DNA of 64,000 nt from Actinoplanes campanulatus (GTDB taxonomy: Bacteria > Actinomycetota > Actinomycetes > Mycobacteriales > Micromonosporaceae). Location of the stretch: positions 1,034,339 to 1,098,338 of the forward strand of contig NZ_BMPW01000001.1 in NCBI RefSeq assembly GCF_014647795.1, given 5' to 3'. Every line of letters begins with the position of its first letter. Within the stretch, counting starts at the first letter, position 1. Positions 7,900-15,748 of this stretch are shown one piece after another. The translations under genes were made by a program, and so were the position numbers. The notes beneath the pieces are model-generated. The model saw nothing but the letters and a program-made list of their open reading frames with translations. It was not told the origin of the DNA and searched no databases.

Positions 7900-8183
7900 C
7901 AGGTTCCTCACAGCCGACAACTTCAATGCGCGCTAATTTGATCACGGTACGTTTCCCCGGCCCCGCCGAAATGATCTCGAAATTCCGTCCATGACGCTTT
8001 GCGTTGCGAGTCACACACACTCCGCAATGGACGATCGGGATCGGGACGCCAATCACATCAAGGCCGTCGCCGAACGCAGAGTGGCAGTCGCGCAGAGTAG
8101 TGATCAATTCGGCCGGCTCTCAGGAATGTCTCAGGCCGCCCGAAACAGCTCTGAGAGCCGGCCGACTCGCCTCGGGCCGCGAC
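7900..8183. other. non-coding region between whiB1 terminator and sulfur operon
   Basis: No gene recognised. It contains one 13-bp inverted repeat just beyond the end of the sirohydrochlorin chelatase gene, annotated separately. The remainder shows no clear promoter or RNA element to the eye. Confidence 0.5.
8110..8164 (-). terminator. stem-loop after the sulfur assimilation operon
   Basis: Perfect 13-bp arms CGGCCGGCTCTCA (8110-8122) and TGAGAGCCGGCCG (8152-8164) with a 29-base loop, starting 19 bases after the chelatase stop on the minus strand. There is no T-tract, as is common for actinobacterial terminators. A role as transcript 3'-end stabiliser is equally possible. Confidence 0.6.
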
Positions 8184-8924
8184 TCAGGCCGCGACGGGCA
8201 GCGGCTCGCTCAGGACCGCCTCGGCCCGTGCGCCGATCAGCCGGACCAGCTCCGGGGCGTCGCCCAGCGGCTCGGCGGCGGTGACCGCACCGGCCTCGAC
8301 GGCCGCCCGTACGGCGGTGTCGTAGAGAAGCCCGGGCGCCAGGAAGTAGGCGGCCACCCCGACCCGCCGGGCGCCGGCCGCCCGCAGCCGGGCCACCGCC
8401 TCGCCGGAGCGGGCACCGGGCCCGGAGGCGTAGGACACCGCGGACGGCAGCCCCAGACGCCGCCCCAGGGCCGCGGCCGCCTCGGCCACCGTCGCGCGTG
8501 CGGCGTCGTCTCTCGTGCCGGCAGCGGCCAGCACGACGGCGTCCAGATCATTTCCCGGGAGTCGCCGCTCCAGAGCGGCCAGCAGGAGCGGGGACGCCGG
8601 GCCGAGCACGTCGGTGGCGGTCACCGTGAGCGGGAGCGGCTCCGCCTCCCGGATCACCGCGGGCAGGTCCACCCGGCCGTGGTAGGCGGCGGTGAGCAGC
8701 AGCGGCACCAGGGCCACGCGCCGGCCGGGCAGAGCGGCCAGCACGTCCAGCGGGCGGGGCCCGTCGTGGTCGAGGTACGACGCCCGGACGGTCCAGTCGG
8801 GGCGGGCCCGCCGCACCGCCCGGGCCAGCGCCTCGGTCGACACCGCGGCCCGGGGGTCCCGGCTGCCGTGGGCCACCAGGACCACGGCCGGCCGGTACGC
8901 GAAGGTCAGACGTGCAGACCGCAT
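8184..8924 (-). CDS. sirohydrochlorin chelatase (CbiX/SirB type)
   Basis: A 246-aa class II chelatase inserting Fe2+ (or Co2+) into sirohydrochlorin. In this sulfite-reduction operon the likely product is siroheme. The N-terminal VLVAHGSRDP carries the first metal-binding His, and LTAAYHGRVDLP the second; a duplicated C-terminal half ends near PLPVAA. It is the last gene of the operon and overlaps the end of cysH by 19 bases in another frame (ATG at 8922-8924). The open frame extends far upstream, but that part is a shadow of cysH. Confidence 0.85.
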   Translation of the reverse strand: MRSARLTFAYRPAVVLVAHGSRDPRAAVSTEALARAVRRARPDWTVRASYLDHDGPRPLDVLAALPGRRVALVPLLLTAAYHGRVDLPAVIREAEPLPLTVTATDVLGPASPLLLAALERRLPGNDLDAVVLAAAGTRDDAARATVAEAAAALGRRLGLPSAVSYASGPGARSGEAVARLRAAGARRVGVAAYFLAPGLLYDTAVRAAVEAGAVTAAEPLGDAPELVRLIGARAEAVLSEPLPVAA

Positions 8925-9670
8925 TCGGTCTTCTCGAACATCGCCCAGCGGCCCGCCCGCGGATCCTCGCCGGCCTTGGTCCGCCGGGTGCACGGCCAGC
9001 AGCCGATCGAGCCGTAGCCCTTCTTGAACAGCTCGTTGACCGGCACGTTCCACCGGCTGATGTAGGCGTCCACGTCGGCCTGGGTCCAGGCGGCGATCGG
9101 GTTGACCTTCACCTTGCCCTTCTTGGCGTCGAACGCGACGACCGGCGTGTTGGCCCGGGTCGGCGACTCGTCCCGGCGCAGGCCGGTGGCCCAGGAGTCG
9201 TACTCGGCGAGGGCCCGCTCCAGCGGCTCCACCTTGCGCAGGAAGCAGCACTCGTCGGGGCTGCGGGCGAACAGCCGGGGGCCGTACTCGCCGTCCTGCT
9301 GGCCGACGGTGAGGCGCGGCCGGATCGAGCGGACGTTGACGTTCATCGTCCGGACGACCGTGTCCCGGACCTTCAGCGTCTCCGGGAAGTGCAGGCCGGT
9401 GTCCAGGAAGACCACGTCCACGCCGGGCGACACCCGGGAGAAGAGGTGCGCCACCACGGCGTCCGCCATCGAGCTGGTGACGCAGAACCGCGCGCCGAAG
9501 GTGTCGGTCGCCCACTTGGCGATCTCCTCGGCGGGCCGGCCCTCGAGCATCTCGGCGGCCGCCAGCGCGAGGGCCTTCAGCTCCTCGGGTTTCCGGCGCT
9601 CGGAGTCCGCGCTGACCGCGGGCGCGCCGAGGTTGACCAGACCAAGACCGGAGGCGTTGAGGAGACTCAT
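8906..9670 (-). CDS. cysH: APS/PAPS reductase, 4Fe-4S type
   Basis: A 254-aa assimilatory reductase converting adenylyl sulfate (or PAPS) to sulfite. The P-loop-like PP-motif domain holds ARFCVTSSMADAVVAHL and FLDTGLHFPETL. The Cys-Cys pair in DECCFLRKVEPL and the CWPC pair (YGSIGCWPCTRR) ligate a [4Fe-4S] cluster, typical of APS-preferring enzymes. The catalytic C-terminal Cys is in EKTECGLH. The ATG at 9668-9670 has GGGAG upstream and overlaps the stop of the preceding 53-aa gene by ATGA, showing translational coupling. Confidence 0.93.
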   Translation of the reverse strand: MSLLNASGLGLVNLGAPAVSADSERRKPEELKALALAAAEMLEGRPAEEIAKWATDTFGARFCVTSSMADAVVAHLFSRVSPGVDVVFLDTGLHFPETLKVRDTVVRTMNVNVRSIRPRLTVGQQDGEYGPRLFARSPDECCFLRKVEPLERALAEYDSWATGLRRDESPTRANTPVVAFDAKKGKVKVNPIAAWTQADVDAYISRWNVPVNELFKKGYGSIGCWPCTRRTKAGEDPRAGRWAMFEKTECGLHV

Positions 9671-9828
9671 GACGAACTCACTCCCTTGGACAAGAGGCCG
9701 ATGAACTTGACCGAGAACACACGGGCGCAGGAGTGGCACTCCCAGGCGCCGTGCGAGGACTCGTTGGGGCGGAGGTCCTCCTCACCGCAGTAAGGGCAGT
9801 ACAGGGGGGCCGATCTGGCATCGCTCAT
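9667..9828 (-). CDS. 53-aa Cys-rich (zinc-ribbon-like) protein of the sulfite operon
   Basis: A small gene between sulfite reductase and cysH, coupled at both ends by ATGA overlaps (its ATG at 9826-9828 over the sulfite reductase stop, its TGA over the cysH start). The peptide begins MSDARSAPLYCPYCGEEDL and continues GAWECHSCARVFSVKF. The two CxxC pairs, CPYC and CHSC, form a rubredoxin/zinc-ribbon-like knuckle. This length and position are characteristic of actinobacterial sulfite reductase operons. A role in metal or electron handling for SirA or CysH is inference; no function is known to me. Confidence 0.88.
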   Translation of the reverse strand: MSDARSAPLYCPYCGEEDLRPNESSHGAWECHSCARVFSVKFIGLLSKGVSSS

Positions 9829-11519
9829 TTCAGGAGCTCCTCGTCGGCCCGCATCACCCAGTTGGCGAAGGTCTCGCCCTGGTCACGGCCGTCCAGGTAG
9901 TGCCGGGCGACGCGTTCCACGTACTCCGGAAGCTCCTCGGCGGTGGCCTTGAGGCCACGGACCTTGCGGCCGAACCCGGCGGTCTCGCCCTTGGCCATGC
10001 CCAGCGCGCCGCCCAGGTGGATCTGGAAGCCCTCGACCTGCTCGCCGTGCGAGTTCAGGACGAGCTGGCCCTTGAGGCCGATGTCGGCGACCTGGGTGCG
10101 GGCGCACGCGTTGGGGCAGCCGTTGATGTGGATCGACAGCTCGGCGTCGAAGCCCTTGAGCCGGTCCTCGAGCCGGGCCACCAGCTCCTCGCCGCGCGCC
10201 TTGGTCTCGACGATGGCGAGCTTGCAGTACTCGATGCCGGTGCAGGCCATGGTGCCCCGGCGGAAGGCCGACGGACGGGCCTCCAGCCCGATGCCGCGGA
10301 GACCTTCGATGATCGGCTCCACCTGGTCGTCGGCGATGTCCAGGACCAGGAGCTTCTGGTACGCCGTGAGCCGCACCCGCTCCGACCCGTGCTTCTCGAC
10401 GAGGTCCGCGAGCGTGGTCAGCTGGGTGCCGGACGACCGGCCGACCACCGGGGCCGCGCCGATGTAGTTCCGCCCGTCGATCTGCTTGTGCACGCCGATG
10501 TGGTCGAGCGGCTTCTCCGGCAGCTCCGGGGCCGGGCCGTCGATCAGCGCACGGCCCATGTACTCCTTCTCCAGGACCTCGCGGAACTTCGCCACGCCCC
10601 AGTCGGCGAGCAGGAACTTGAGCCGGGCGCGGTGCCGCAGGCGGCGGTAGCCGTAGTCCCGGAAGATCCCGACGACGCCCTCCCAGACGTCCGGGACCTC
10701 GGCCAGCGGCACCCAGACGCCGAGCCGCTCGGCCAGGCGCGGGTTGGTGGACAGGCCGCCGCCGACCCAGAGGTCGAAGCCGGGGCCGTGGTCGGGGTGG
10801 TGCACACCGACGAAGGCGATGTCGTTCGCCTGGTAGGGGCCGTCGGGCAGCCAGGAGATGACCGACTTGAACTTGCGTGGCAGGTTCGAGTAGCGCGGGT
10901 CGCCGACGTACCGCTCGACGATCTCGTCGATCGCCGGGGTGGCGTCGATCACCTCGTCGGCCGAGACCCCGGCGACCGGGCTGCCCAGCACGACGCGGGG
11001 GCAGTCACCGCAGGCCTCGGTGGTCTGGAGGCCGACCGCCTCGAGCCGGCGCCAGATCTCCGGCATGTCCTCGACCCGGATCCAGTGCATCTGGATGTTC
11101 TGCCGGTCGGTGATGTCGGCGGTGTCCCGGGCGAACTCGGTGGCGATGCCGCCGATGACGCGCAGTTGTGCGAGGTTCAGCGCGCCGCCGTCGATCCGCA
11201 CGCGGAGCATGAAGTACTCGTCCTCGAGCTCCTCCGGCTCCAGCACCGCGGTGCGGCCGCCGTCGATCCCGGCGCGCCGCTGGGTGTAGAGGCCCCACCA
11301 GCGGAACCGGCCGCGCAGGTCGGCCGGGTCGATCGAGGAGAACCCGCCGTGGGCGTAGATGTTCTCGATCCGGGCCCGCACGTTGAGCGGGTTGTCGTCC
11401 TTCTTGCTGCGCTCGTTGGGGTTGAGCGGCTCGCGGTGTCCGAGCGCCCACTGACCCTCGCCGCGCGCCTTGCGGGGGCGGGCGGTCGGCCTTGCAGCGG
11501 GAGTGTTGCTGGGCGCCAT
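9825..11519 (-). CDS. sir: ferredoxin-dependent sulfite reductase (siroheme, 4Fe-4S)
   Basis: A 564-aa assimilatory enzyme reducing sulfite to sulfide with six electrons from ferredoxin. It is a tandem of nitrite/sulfite reductase ferredoxin-like half domains and NIR_SIR siroheme domains. Cluster/siroheme ligands are the C-X5-C (TMACTGIEYCK) and C-X3-C (NGCPNACARTQ). Tyr in WWGLYTQRR and Cys in EACGDCPRV correspond to the Tyr-Cys pair described for the mycobacterial enzyme, favouring sulfite over nitrite. The ATG has GGAGGA upstream. It is the first large gene of the operon, preceded by a leader peptide. Confidence 0.93.
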   Translation of the reverse strand: MAPSNTPAARPTARPRKARGEGQWALGHREPLNPNERSKKDDNPLNVRARIENIYAHGGFSSIDPADLRGRFRWWGLYTQRRAGIDGGRTAVLEPEELEDEYFMLRVRIDGGALNLAQLRVIGGIATEFARDTADITDRQNIQMHWIRVEDMPEIWRRLEAVGLQTTEACGDCPRVVLGSPVAGVSADEVIDATPAIDEIVERYVGDPRYSNLPRKFKSVISWLPDGPYQANDIAFVGVHHPDHGPGFDLWVGGGLSTNPRLAERLGVWVPLAEVPDVWEGVVGIFRDYGYRRLRHRARLKFLLADWGVAKFREVLEKEYMGRALIDGPAPELPEKPLDHIGVHKQIDGRNYIGAAPVVGRSSGTQLTTLADLVEKHGSERVRLTAYQKLLVLDIADDQVEPIIEGLRGIGLEARPSAFRRGTMACTGIEYCKLAIVETKARGEELVARLEDRLKGFDAELSIHINGCPNACARTQVADIGLKGQLVLNSHGEQVEGFQIHLGGALGMAKGETAGFGRKVRGLKATAEELPEYVERVARHYLDGRDQGETFANWVMRADEELLK

Positions 11520-11615
11520 CTCGGCGTTCCTCCGGGTTTCGTGGGCGCGCTGTGCCGCTCACGGCCCGTGGGAGGCTCGTGACATCTGTGTCAGGAGTTG
11601 GGCCCGGCGGTCGAG

Positions 11616-11638
11616 CGCCCGGAAATGGAAATCGGGCG
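11616..11638 (-). promoter_or_regulatory. possible attenuator hairpin between leader peptide and sulfite reductase
   Basis: Stem CGCCCG (11616-11621) with CGGGCG (11633-11638) around an A/T-rich 11-base loop, immediately after the leader-peptide stop and before the sulfite reductase ribosome site. The position fits transcription attenuation or RBS masking, but the hairpin is short and no antiterminator pairing was established. Confidence 0.35.
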
Positions 11639-11641
11639 TCG

Positions 11642-11728
11642 TCAGGAAGCCGGACACATGGCGCTGCGGACACGGCCGTAGTCGACGTGGCGGCGGGCCA
11701 CGAAGCGGCGGTCAACTGCAGCGGTCAT
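11642..11728 (-). CDS. 28-aa leader peptide of the sulfite/cysteine operon
   Basis: Short frame MTAAVDRRFVARRHVDYGR followed by VRSAMCPAS, with a GAGAGG ribosome site. The basic ARRHVD core and a near-terminal Cys codon match small leader peptides that actinobacteria carry upstream of sulfur genes. It lies 122 bases ahead of sulfite reductase on the same strand. A likely role is cysteine-responsive translation/attenuation control: ribosome stalling at the UGC codon would signal low Cys-tRNA. That mechanism is inference from analogous mycobacterial leaders. Confidence 0.75.
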   Translation of the reverse strand: MTAAVDRRFVARRHVDYGRVRSAMCPAS

Positions 11729-11901
11729 GTCGGCTAGCCTCTCACGCCCAGCGATTCTCGGCCAGCACGGTCCAGATTTCGGGAGTGTGCCGAGTCGCAC
11801 AACGGCAACATCTTGTAACAGTTGGCCCCTAAGCTGTATTGCTACGCTCCGTGAGTAGCGCATTACGAGCCGGAGTTGCGACACTCTGGCCGGAGGCGCT
11901 C

Positions 11902-13098
11902 ATGCAGGCTCAGGCCGTCCACGACGACTCACCGACCCGGCCGCTCTCCGGCCCGCACCGTCGCCCGGCGCGCCGGGCGGCCACCCTGTTCTGGACGTGG
12001 ATCCCGTCCCTGCTGCCGGCCGCGGCCATGCTGACCGTCGGCCGGATCGGGCTGACCGGCCCGGCGCCCGGCCCGCGGGAGGCGCTGACCGGCGGCTCCC
12101 CGGCCGCCCTCGTCGAGGCGGGCCGCGCGGCCGACGCCGTGCTGGTCCCCTATCGGCTCCTGCTGCACTACTGGAGCCAGATGGCCGGCGACTCGGTGGT
12201 CGCGCTGCGGGCGCCGTCGCTGCTCGCCATGGCGCTCGCCGCCGGGCTCACCGGGGAGCTGGGGCGCCGGCTGCTCACCCCCGGCGCCGGCCTGTGCGGC
12301 GGGCTGCTGCTGGTGGCGCTGCCGGTGACCAGCCGGTATGCCCAGCAGGCCGGCCCGCACGCCCTGGCCCTGTGCGCGGCCACCACTGCCACACTGCTGC
12401 TCTACCTCGCCCTGGACCGGCCGGGGGCTCTGCGCTGGATCGGGTACGGGCTGGCCGTCGCGGTGGCCGGGCTGGCGCATCCGGCGACCCTGCTGGTGCT
12501 GGCGGGGCATACGTACACCGTGGTGTCCCGGTGGCGGCTCAGCCGGCAGCGTTCGCTGTTCTGGTGGTTCCCGGTGACCCTGCTGGCCCTGGTGATCCCG
12601 GCGCCGCTGGTCGCCCTCGGGGTGCGTCAGCACACCGCGCTCTTCCTCTACCGGCCCGGCACGCCGTGGGAGATGCTGCGCGCCGCCCCGGAGGCGTTCT
12701 TCGGTGCCGCCGGGGCCGGGCTGCTGGTGGCCGGCCTGGCCCTGGCCGCCCGCTGGCCGGACCGGGCGCTGCTGCGGGAGCTGACGGTGCTGGCCGTCCT
12801 GCCGCCGGTCGCGCTGCTCGCCGCGTCCTTCCTGACCGGCCCGCTGTGGGATCCCCGCTACGTGCTCTTCGCCCTGCCCGCGGTCGTGCTGCTGGCCGCG
12901 GCCGCGCTGCGCGGTCTGCGGCTGCGCGCGGTGGTCGCGGTGGTCCTGGTGGCCGCGCTCGGGCTTCCCCAGCAGCAGGCGCTGCGTCAGCGTTTGCCGA
13001 GCGGCACCACCAGCACGGCCTCGGTGCCGCCGCCGGCCCGGTTGCGCAGCTCGATGCTGCCACGCAGCTCCCCGGTGGCCAGCGCCCGGACGATCTGA
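11902..13098 (+). CDS. polytopic GT39-like glycosyltransferase, apparently C-terminally truncated
   Basis: A 398-aa protein with about nine membrane segments, resembling actinobacterial PMT/ArnT-type mannosyltransferases (LLLHYW, ALRAPSLLAMALAAGLTGEL, LPVTSRYAQQAGPHALAL, WDPRYVLFALPAVVLLA). The start at 11902 has GGAGG seven bases upstream. Two oddities stand out. The first loop reads GPREALT where catalytic family members have W-R-D-E, so the acidic catalytic residue appears lost. The last 37 codons run antisense into the histidine kinase gene (112-bp overlap) with non-family sequence, where a soluble tail would be expected. It is probably a decaying or neofunctionalised gene. Confidence 0.65.
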   Translation: MQAQAVHDDSPTRPLSGPHRRPARRAATLFWTWIPSLLPAAAMLTVGRIGLTGPAPGPREALTGGSPAALVEAGRAADAVLVPYRLLLHYWSQMAGDSVVALRAPSLLAMALAAGLTGELGRRLLTPGAGLCGGLLLVALPVTSRYAQQAGPHALALCAATTATLLLYLALDRPGALRWIGYGLAVAVAGLAHPATLLVLAGHTYTVVSRWRLSRQRSLFWWFPVTLLALVIPAPLVALGVRQHTALFLYRPGTPWEMLRAAPEAFFGAAGAGLLVAGLALAARWPDRALLRELTVLAVLPPVALLAASFLTGPLWDPRYVLFALPAVVLLAAAALRGLRLRAVVAVVLVAALGLPQQQALRQRLPSGTTSTASVPPPARLRSSMLPRSSPVASARTI

Positions 13099-14537
13099 AG
13101 CCCGAGACGGTTGCTGCCCTCGAACTTGAAGCCGTCCGGCAGGCCGCGCCCGTTGTCGGCCACGGTGACGTGCAGCTGCTTGCGGAACCGGTGTGCGGAG
13201 ACGACCACCTCGCCGTCGCTGTGGGCCGGGGCGCCAGCCTCCTCCTCGTCCTCCTCGGGCTCCGGGAAGCCGTGCTCGACCGCGTTGATCAGCAGCTCGT
13301 TGAGGACCATGACCAGGGAGGTGGCGATCTCGGCGGGCAGCACGCCGAAGGTGCCGTCCCGCCGGATCCGGACCGGGGAGCCGGTGGTGGCCACCTCGGT
13401 CGCGGCCTGGGCGACCCGGTCCACGATGCCGTCGAACTCGACCGCCTCGTCGCTGGACATCGACAGCGTCTCGTGGACCAGGGCGATCGAGGCGACCCGG
13501 CGGACCGACTCCTCCAGCGCCATCCGGGCTTCCGGCGCGTCCACCCGGCGGGCCTGGAGGCGCAGCAGCGCGGCCACGGTCTGCAGGTTGTTCTTCACCC
13601 GGTGGTGGATCTCCCGGATGGTGGCGTCCTTGGTCATCAGCGCCCGCTCCCGGCGGCGGACCTCGGTCACGTCCCGGACCAGCACCAGGGCGCCGATCGG
13701 CACACCGGCCGGCAGCAGCGGCAGTGCCCGGGTGAGGACGGTGGCGCCGCGCGCCTCCACCTCCATCCGGGCCGGGAACTCGCCGCGCAGCGACGCCAGG
13801 ATCCGCTCGGCCGCGTCGTTGCCCTCCAGCGGGTCGCCGGAGAGCCGGCTGGCGAGCTTGGCCAGCTCCTCCCCGACCAGGTGCGCGTTGAAGCCGAGCC
13901 GCCGGTACGCCGACTGCGCGTTCGGGCTGGCGTAGGTCACCTTGCCGGAGGCGTTCAGCCGGATCAGCCCGTCCCCGACCCGGGGCGCCGAGGTGATCTC
14001 GCCGGGCAGACGGGGCGGCGGGAACGTCCCGTCCGCCACCATCTGCGCCAGGTCGTCGGCCGTGGTCAGGTAGTTCAGCTCGAGCTGGCTCGGGGTGCGC
14101 GCGGTGCTCAGGTTGGTGTCCCGGCCGATCACCGCGATCACCTCGCTGAGCGCCTCCTCCAGGTCGGTGGCGTCGCGCAGCCGGACCGGGATGGCCTCGT
14201 GCCGGGCGGGGGTGTCGCCGTACCAGACCGGGTCGCCCTCCCGCCAGATCCGCTCCTGCGTGATGGCGACGTCGAGGTGCGCCACCTCCGGCCCACCGAC
14301 GATCTTGCCGACCTGGTCGTCCTGGTACGCCGTGGGCGCCGTGGTGGGCCGCACCTGCGCGATGCAGAGGAACTCCCGCGGCTGTCGCGGCTCGCCCTTG
14401 ATCGGCACCCAGAGCAGCAGGTCCGCGAAGGAGAGGTCGGACAGCAGCTGCCAGTCACCGGCGATCCGGTGCAGGTGATCGATGTCGGCGGGGCTCAGGC
14501 CGGTGTGTTCTTCGACGAGGTCGCGGAGGGTGGACAC
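12987..14537 (-). CDS. cytosolic PdtaS-like sensor histidine kinase
   Basis: A 516-aa HisKA_2-type kinase without membrane segments. The N-terminal GAF-like region spans about residues 1-150 and a PAS-like region about 190-295. The phosphoacceptor block is REIHHRVKNNLQTVAALL (His near 309). The C-terminal HATPase (about 395-516) has the N-box NELLINAVEHGF and G-box DNGRGLPDGF. PdtaS in mycobacteria pairs with the RNA-binding antiterminator PdtaR; no cognate regulator is adjacent here. Its 3' end overlaps the converging glycosyltransferase-like gene by 112 bp. Confidence 0.9.
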   Translation of the reverse strand: MSTLRDLVEEHTGLSPADIDHLHRIAGDWQLLSDLSFADLLLWVPIKGEPRQPREFLCIAQVRPTTAPTAYQDDQVGKIVGGPEVAHLDVAITQERIWREGDPVWYGDTPARHEAIPVRLRDATDLEEALSEVIAVIGRDTNLSTARTPSQLELNYLTTADDLAQMVADGTFPPPRLPGEITSAPRVGDGLIRLNASGKVTYASPNAQSAYRRLGFNAHLVGEELAKLASRLSGDPLEGNDAAERILASLRGEFPARMEVEARGATVLTRALPLLPAGVPIGALVLVRDVTEVRRRERALMTKDATIREIHHRVKNNLQTVAALLRLQARRVDAPEARMALEESVRRVASIALVHETLSMSSDEAVEFDGIVDRVAQAATEVATTGSPVRIRRDGTFGVLPAEIATSLVMVLNELLINAVEHGFPEPEEDEEEAGAPAHSDGEVVVSAHRFRKQLHVTVADNGRGLPDGFKFEGSNRLGLQIVRALATGELRGSIELRNRAGGGTEAVLVVPLGKR

Positions 14538-14552
14538 CGGCCCAGCCTATTT

Positions 14553-15608
14553 CTAAAGCGTGGTGGTGACCTTCTTCAAACCGCGAGGAGCATCGGGATC
14601 TTCGCCACGCGCCAGGGCCAGCGCGAGCGCGAGCCGCTGCAACGGCAGGATGTCGAGCAGCGGCGAGTAGCGCTCGTCGACGGCCGGCACAGCGAGCCGG
14701 GCCGAGGCGCCGGGCACGTCGGCGGCGCCGATGGTCACCACGTCGGCGCGGCGCTCCCCGAGCCGGGTCACCACGTCCCGCATCGAGCGGCCACCCGGAC
14801 CGTCACCGACCACCGCGAGCACCGGCACGTCCGGGTCGGTCATGGCGAGCGGGCCGTGCAGCAGGTCGGCGCCGGAGAACGAGAGCGCCGGCAGGTACGA
14901 CGTCTCCATCAGCTTGAGGGCGGTCTCCCGGGCGGTGGGGTACGCGTACCCCCGCCCGGTGGTCACCAGGCTGGAGGCGAACCGGTAGCGCTGGGCCAGC
15001 TCCTCGGCGGACCGGTCGGCGAGCACCTCGGCGGCCAGCTCGGGCAGCTTGTCGAGGGCCGCCCGCTCGTCGGCGGGCAGCCGCCCGTCGCCGGCCCGGA
15101 TGCCCTCGACCAGCAGCAGCAGGGCGAGCAGTTCGGCCGTGTAGGTCTTGGTGGCGGCGACCGCCCGCTCGTGCCCGGCGACCACGTCGATCGACAGCTC
15201 GGCGGCCTGCGCGAGCGGTGATGACGGGTTGTTGGTGACCGCCAGAGTGAGCGCGCCGGTCTCCCGGGCCACGTTGAGCACCCCGGCGAGGTCGGGCGAA
15301 CCGCCGCTCTGACTGACGCCGATCACCAGCGTGCCGGTCAGGTCGGGGCGGGCGCCGTAGAGCGTGATGGCGCTCGGGGAGGCGCTGGCCACCGGCAGGC
15401 CGAGCCGGATCTCGGCGAGGTAGGCGCCGTAGAGCGCGGCGTGATCGGAGGTGCCGCGGCCGACGAACAGGACGCTGCGCGGCGCCCGGCGGGCCACCTC
15501 GGCGGCCACCTCGGCGATGGCGCCGGCGGGCCCGTCCTCCAGCAGCCGCGCGAAACCGGCGGGTTGCTCCGCGATGTCCGCTGCCATCCCTTGGCCTCGC
15601 TGTGTCAC
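14553..15608 (-). CDS. double-SIS-domain sugar-phosphate protein (GlmS-isomerase/NagB-II-like)
   Basis: A 351-aa protein with two SIS domains (about residues 35-175 and 205-340) and no glutaminase domain. Motifs are SVLFVGRGTSDHAALYGAY, GVSQSGGSPDLAGVL, AVAATKTYTAEL and FSGADLLHGPLAM. These are shared by the isomerase half of GlmS and by glucosamine-6-phosphate deaminases/AgaS. An amino-sugar phosphate deaminase or isomerase is the likely role. The GTG at 15606-15608 follows GGGGAGG; a frame upstream to 15641 lacks a better start. A perfect 10-bp palindrome lies in the promoter region. Confidence 0.85.
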   Translation of the reverse strand: MTQRGQGMAADIAEQPAGFARLLEDGPAGAIAEVAAEVARRAPRSVLFVGRGTSDHAALYGAYLAEIRLGLPVASASPSAITLYGARPDLTGTLVIGVSQSGGSPDLAGVLNVARETGALTLAVTNNPSSPLAQAAELSIDVVAGHERAVAATKTYTAELLALLLLVEGIRAGDGRLPADERAALDKLPELAAEVLADRSAEELAQRYRFASSLVTTGRGYAYPTARETALKLMETSYLPALSFSGADLLHGPLAMTDPDVPVLAVVGDGPGGRSMRDVVTRLGERRADVVTIGAADVPGASARLAVPAVDERYSPLLDILPLQRLALALALARGEDPDAPRGLKKVTTTL

Positions 15609-15652
15609 GTGATCCTCCCCTTTCGCGCGCTCTTTGCGCATTCTGTGCGCAG

Positions 15653-15662
15653 TCTTGCAAGA
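15653..15662. promoter_or_regulatory. perfect palindrome TCTTGCAAGA, possible operator
   Basis: A 10-bp perfect palindrome 45 bases before the SIS-protein start, in a 140-base divergent region shared with the TPR gene. Palindromes with a TTGCAA core are typical of LacI/GntR-type sugar regulators. The assignment is tentative, and one such palindrome can arise by chance. Confidence 0.3.
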
Positions 15663-15748
15663 AACAGCTTACTAGGTCAAGGTTTCGTGCATGAACGCGC
15701 AAACGTGAGGACTGACAACGAGCGGCGCTTCCCCTAGGGTCATCACTC

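Noticed and set aside
11997-15221. Very long plus-strand open frame (over 1000 codons) opposite the histidine kinase and SIS genes
   Set aside because: Gly/Arg/Ala/Pro-rich translation without any family motif, typical of antisense frames in high-GC DNA. The opposite strand encodes clear HisKA_2 and SIS proteins.
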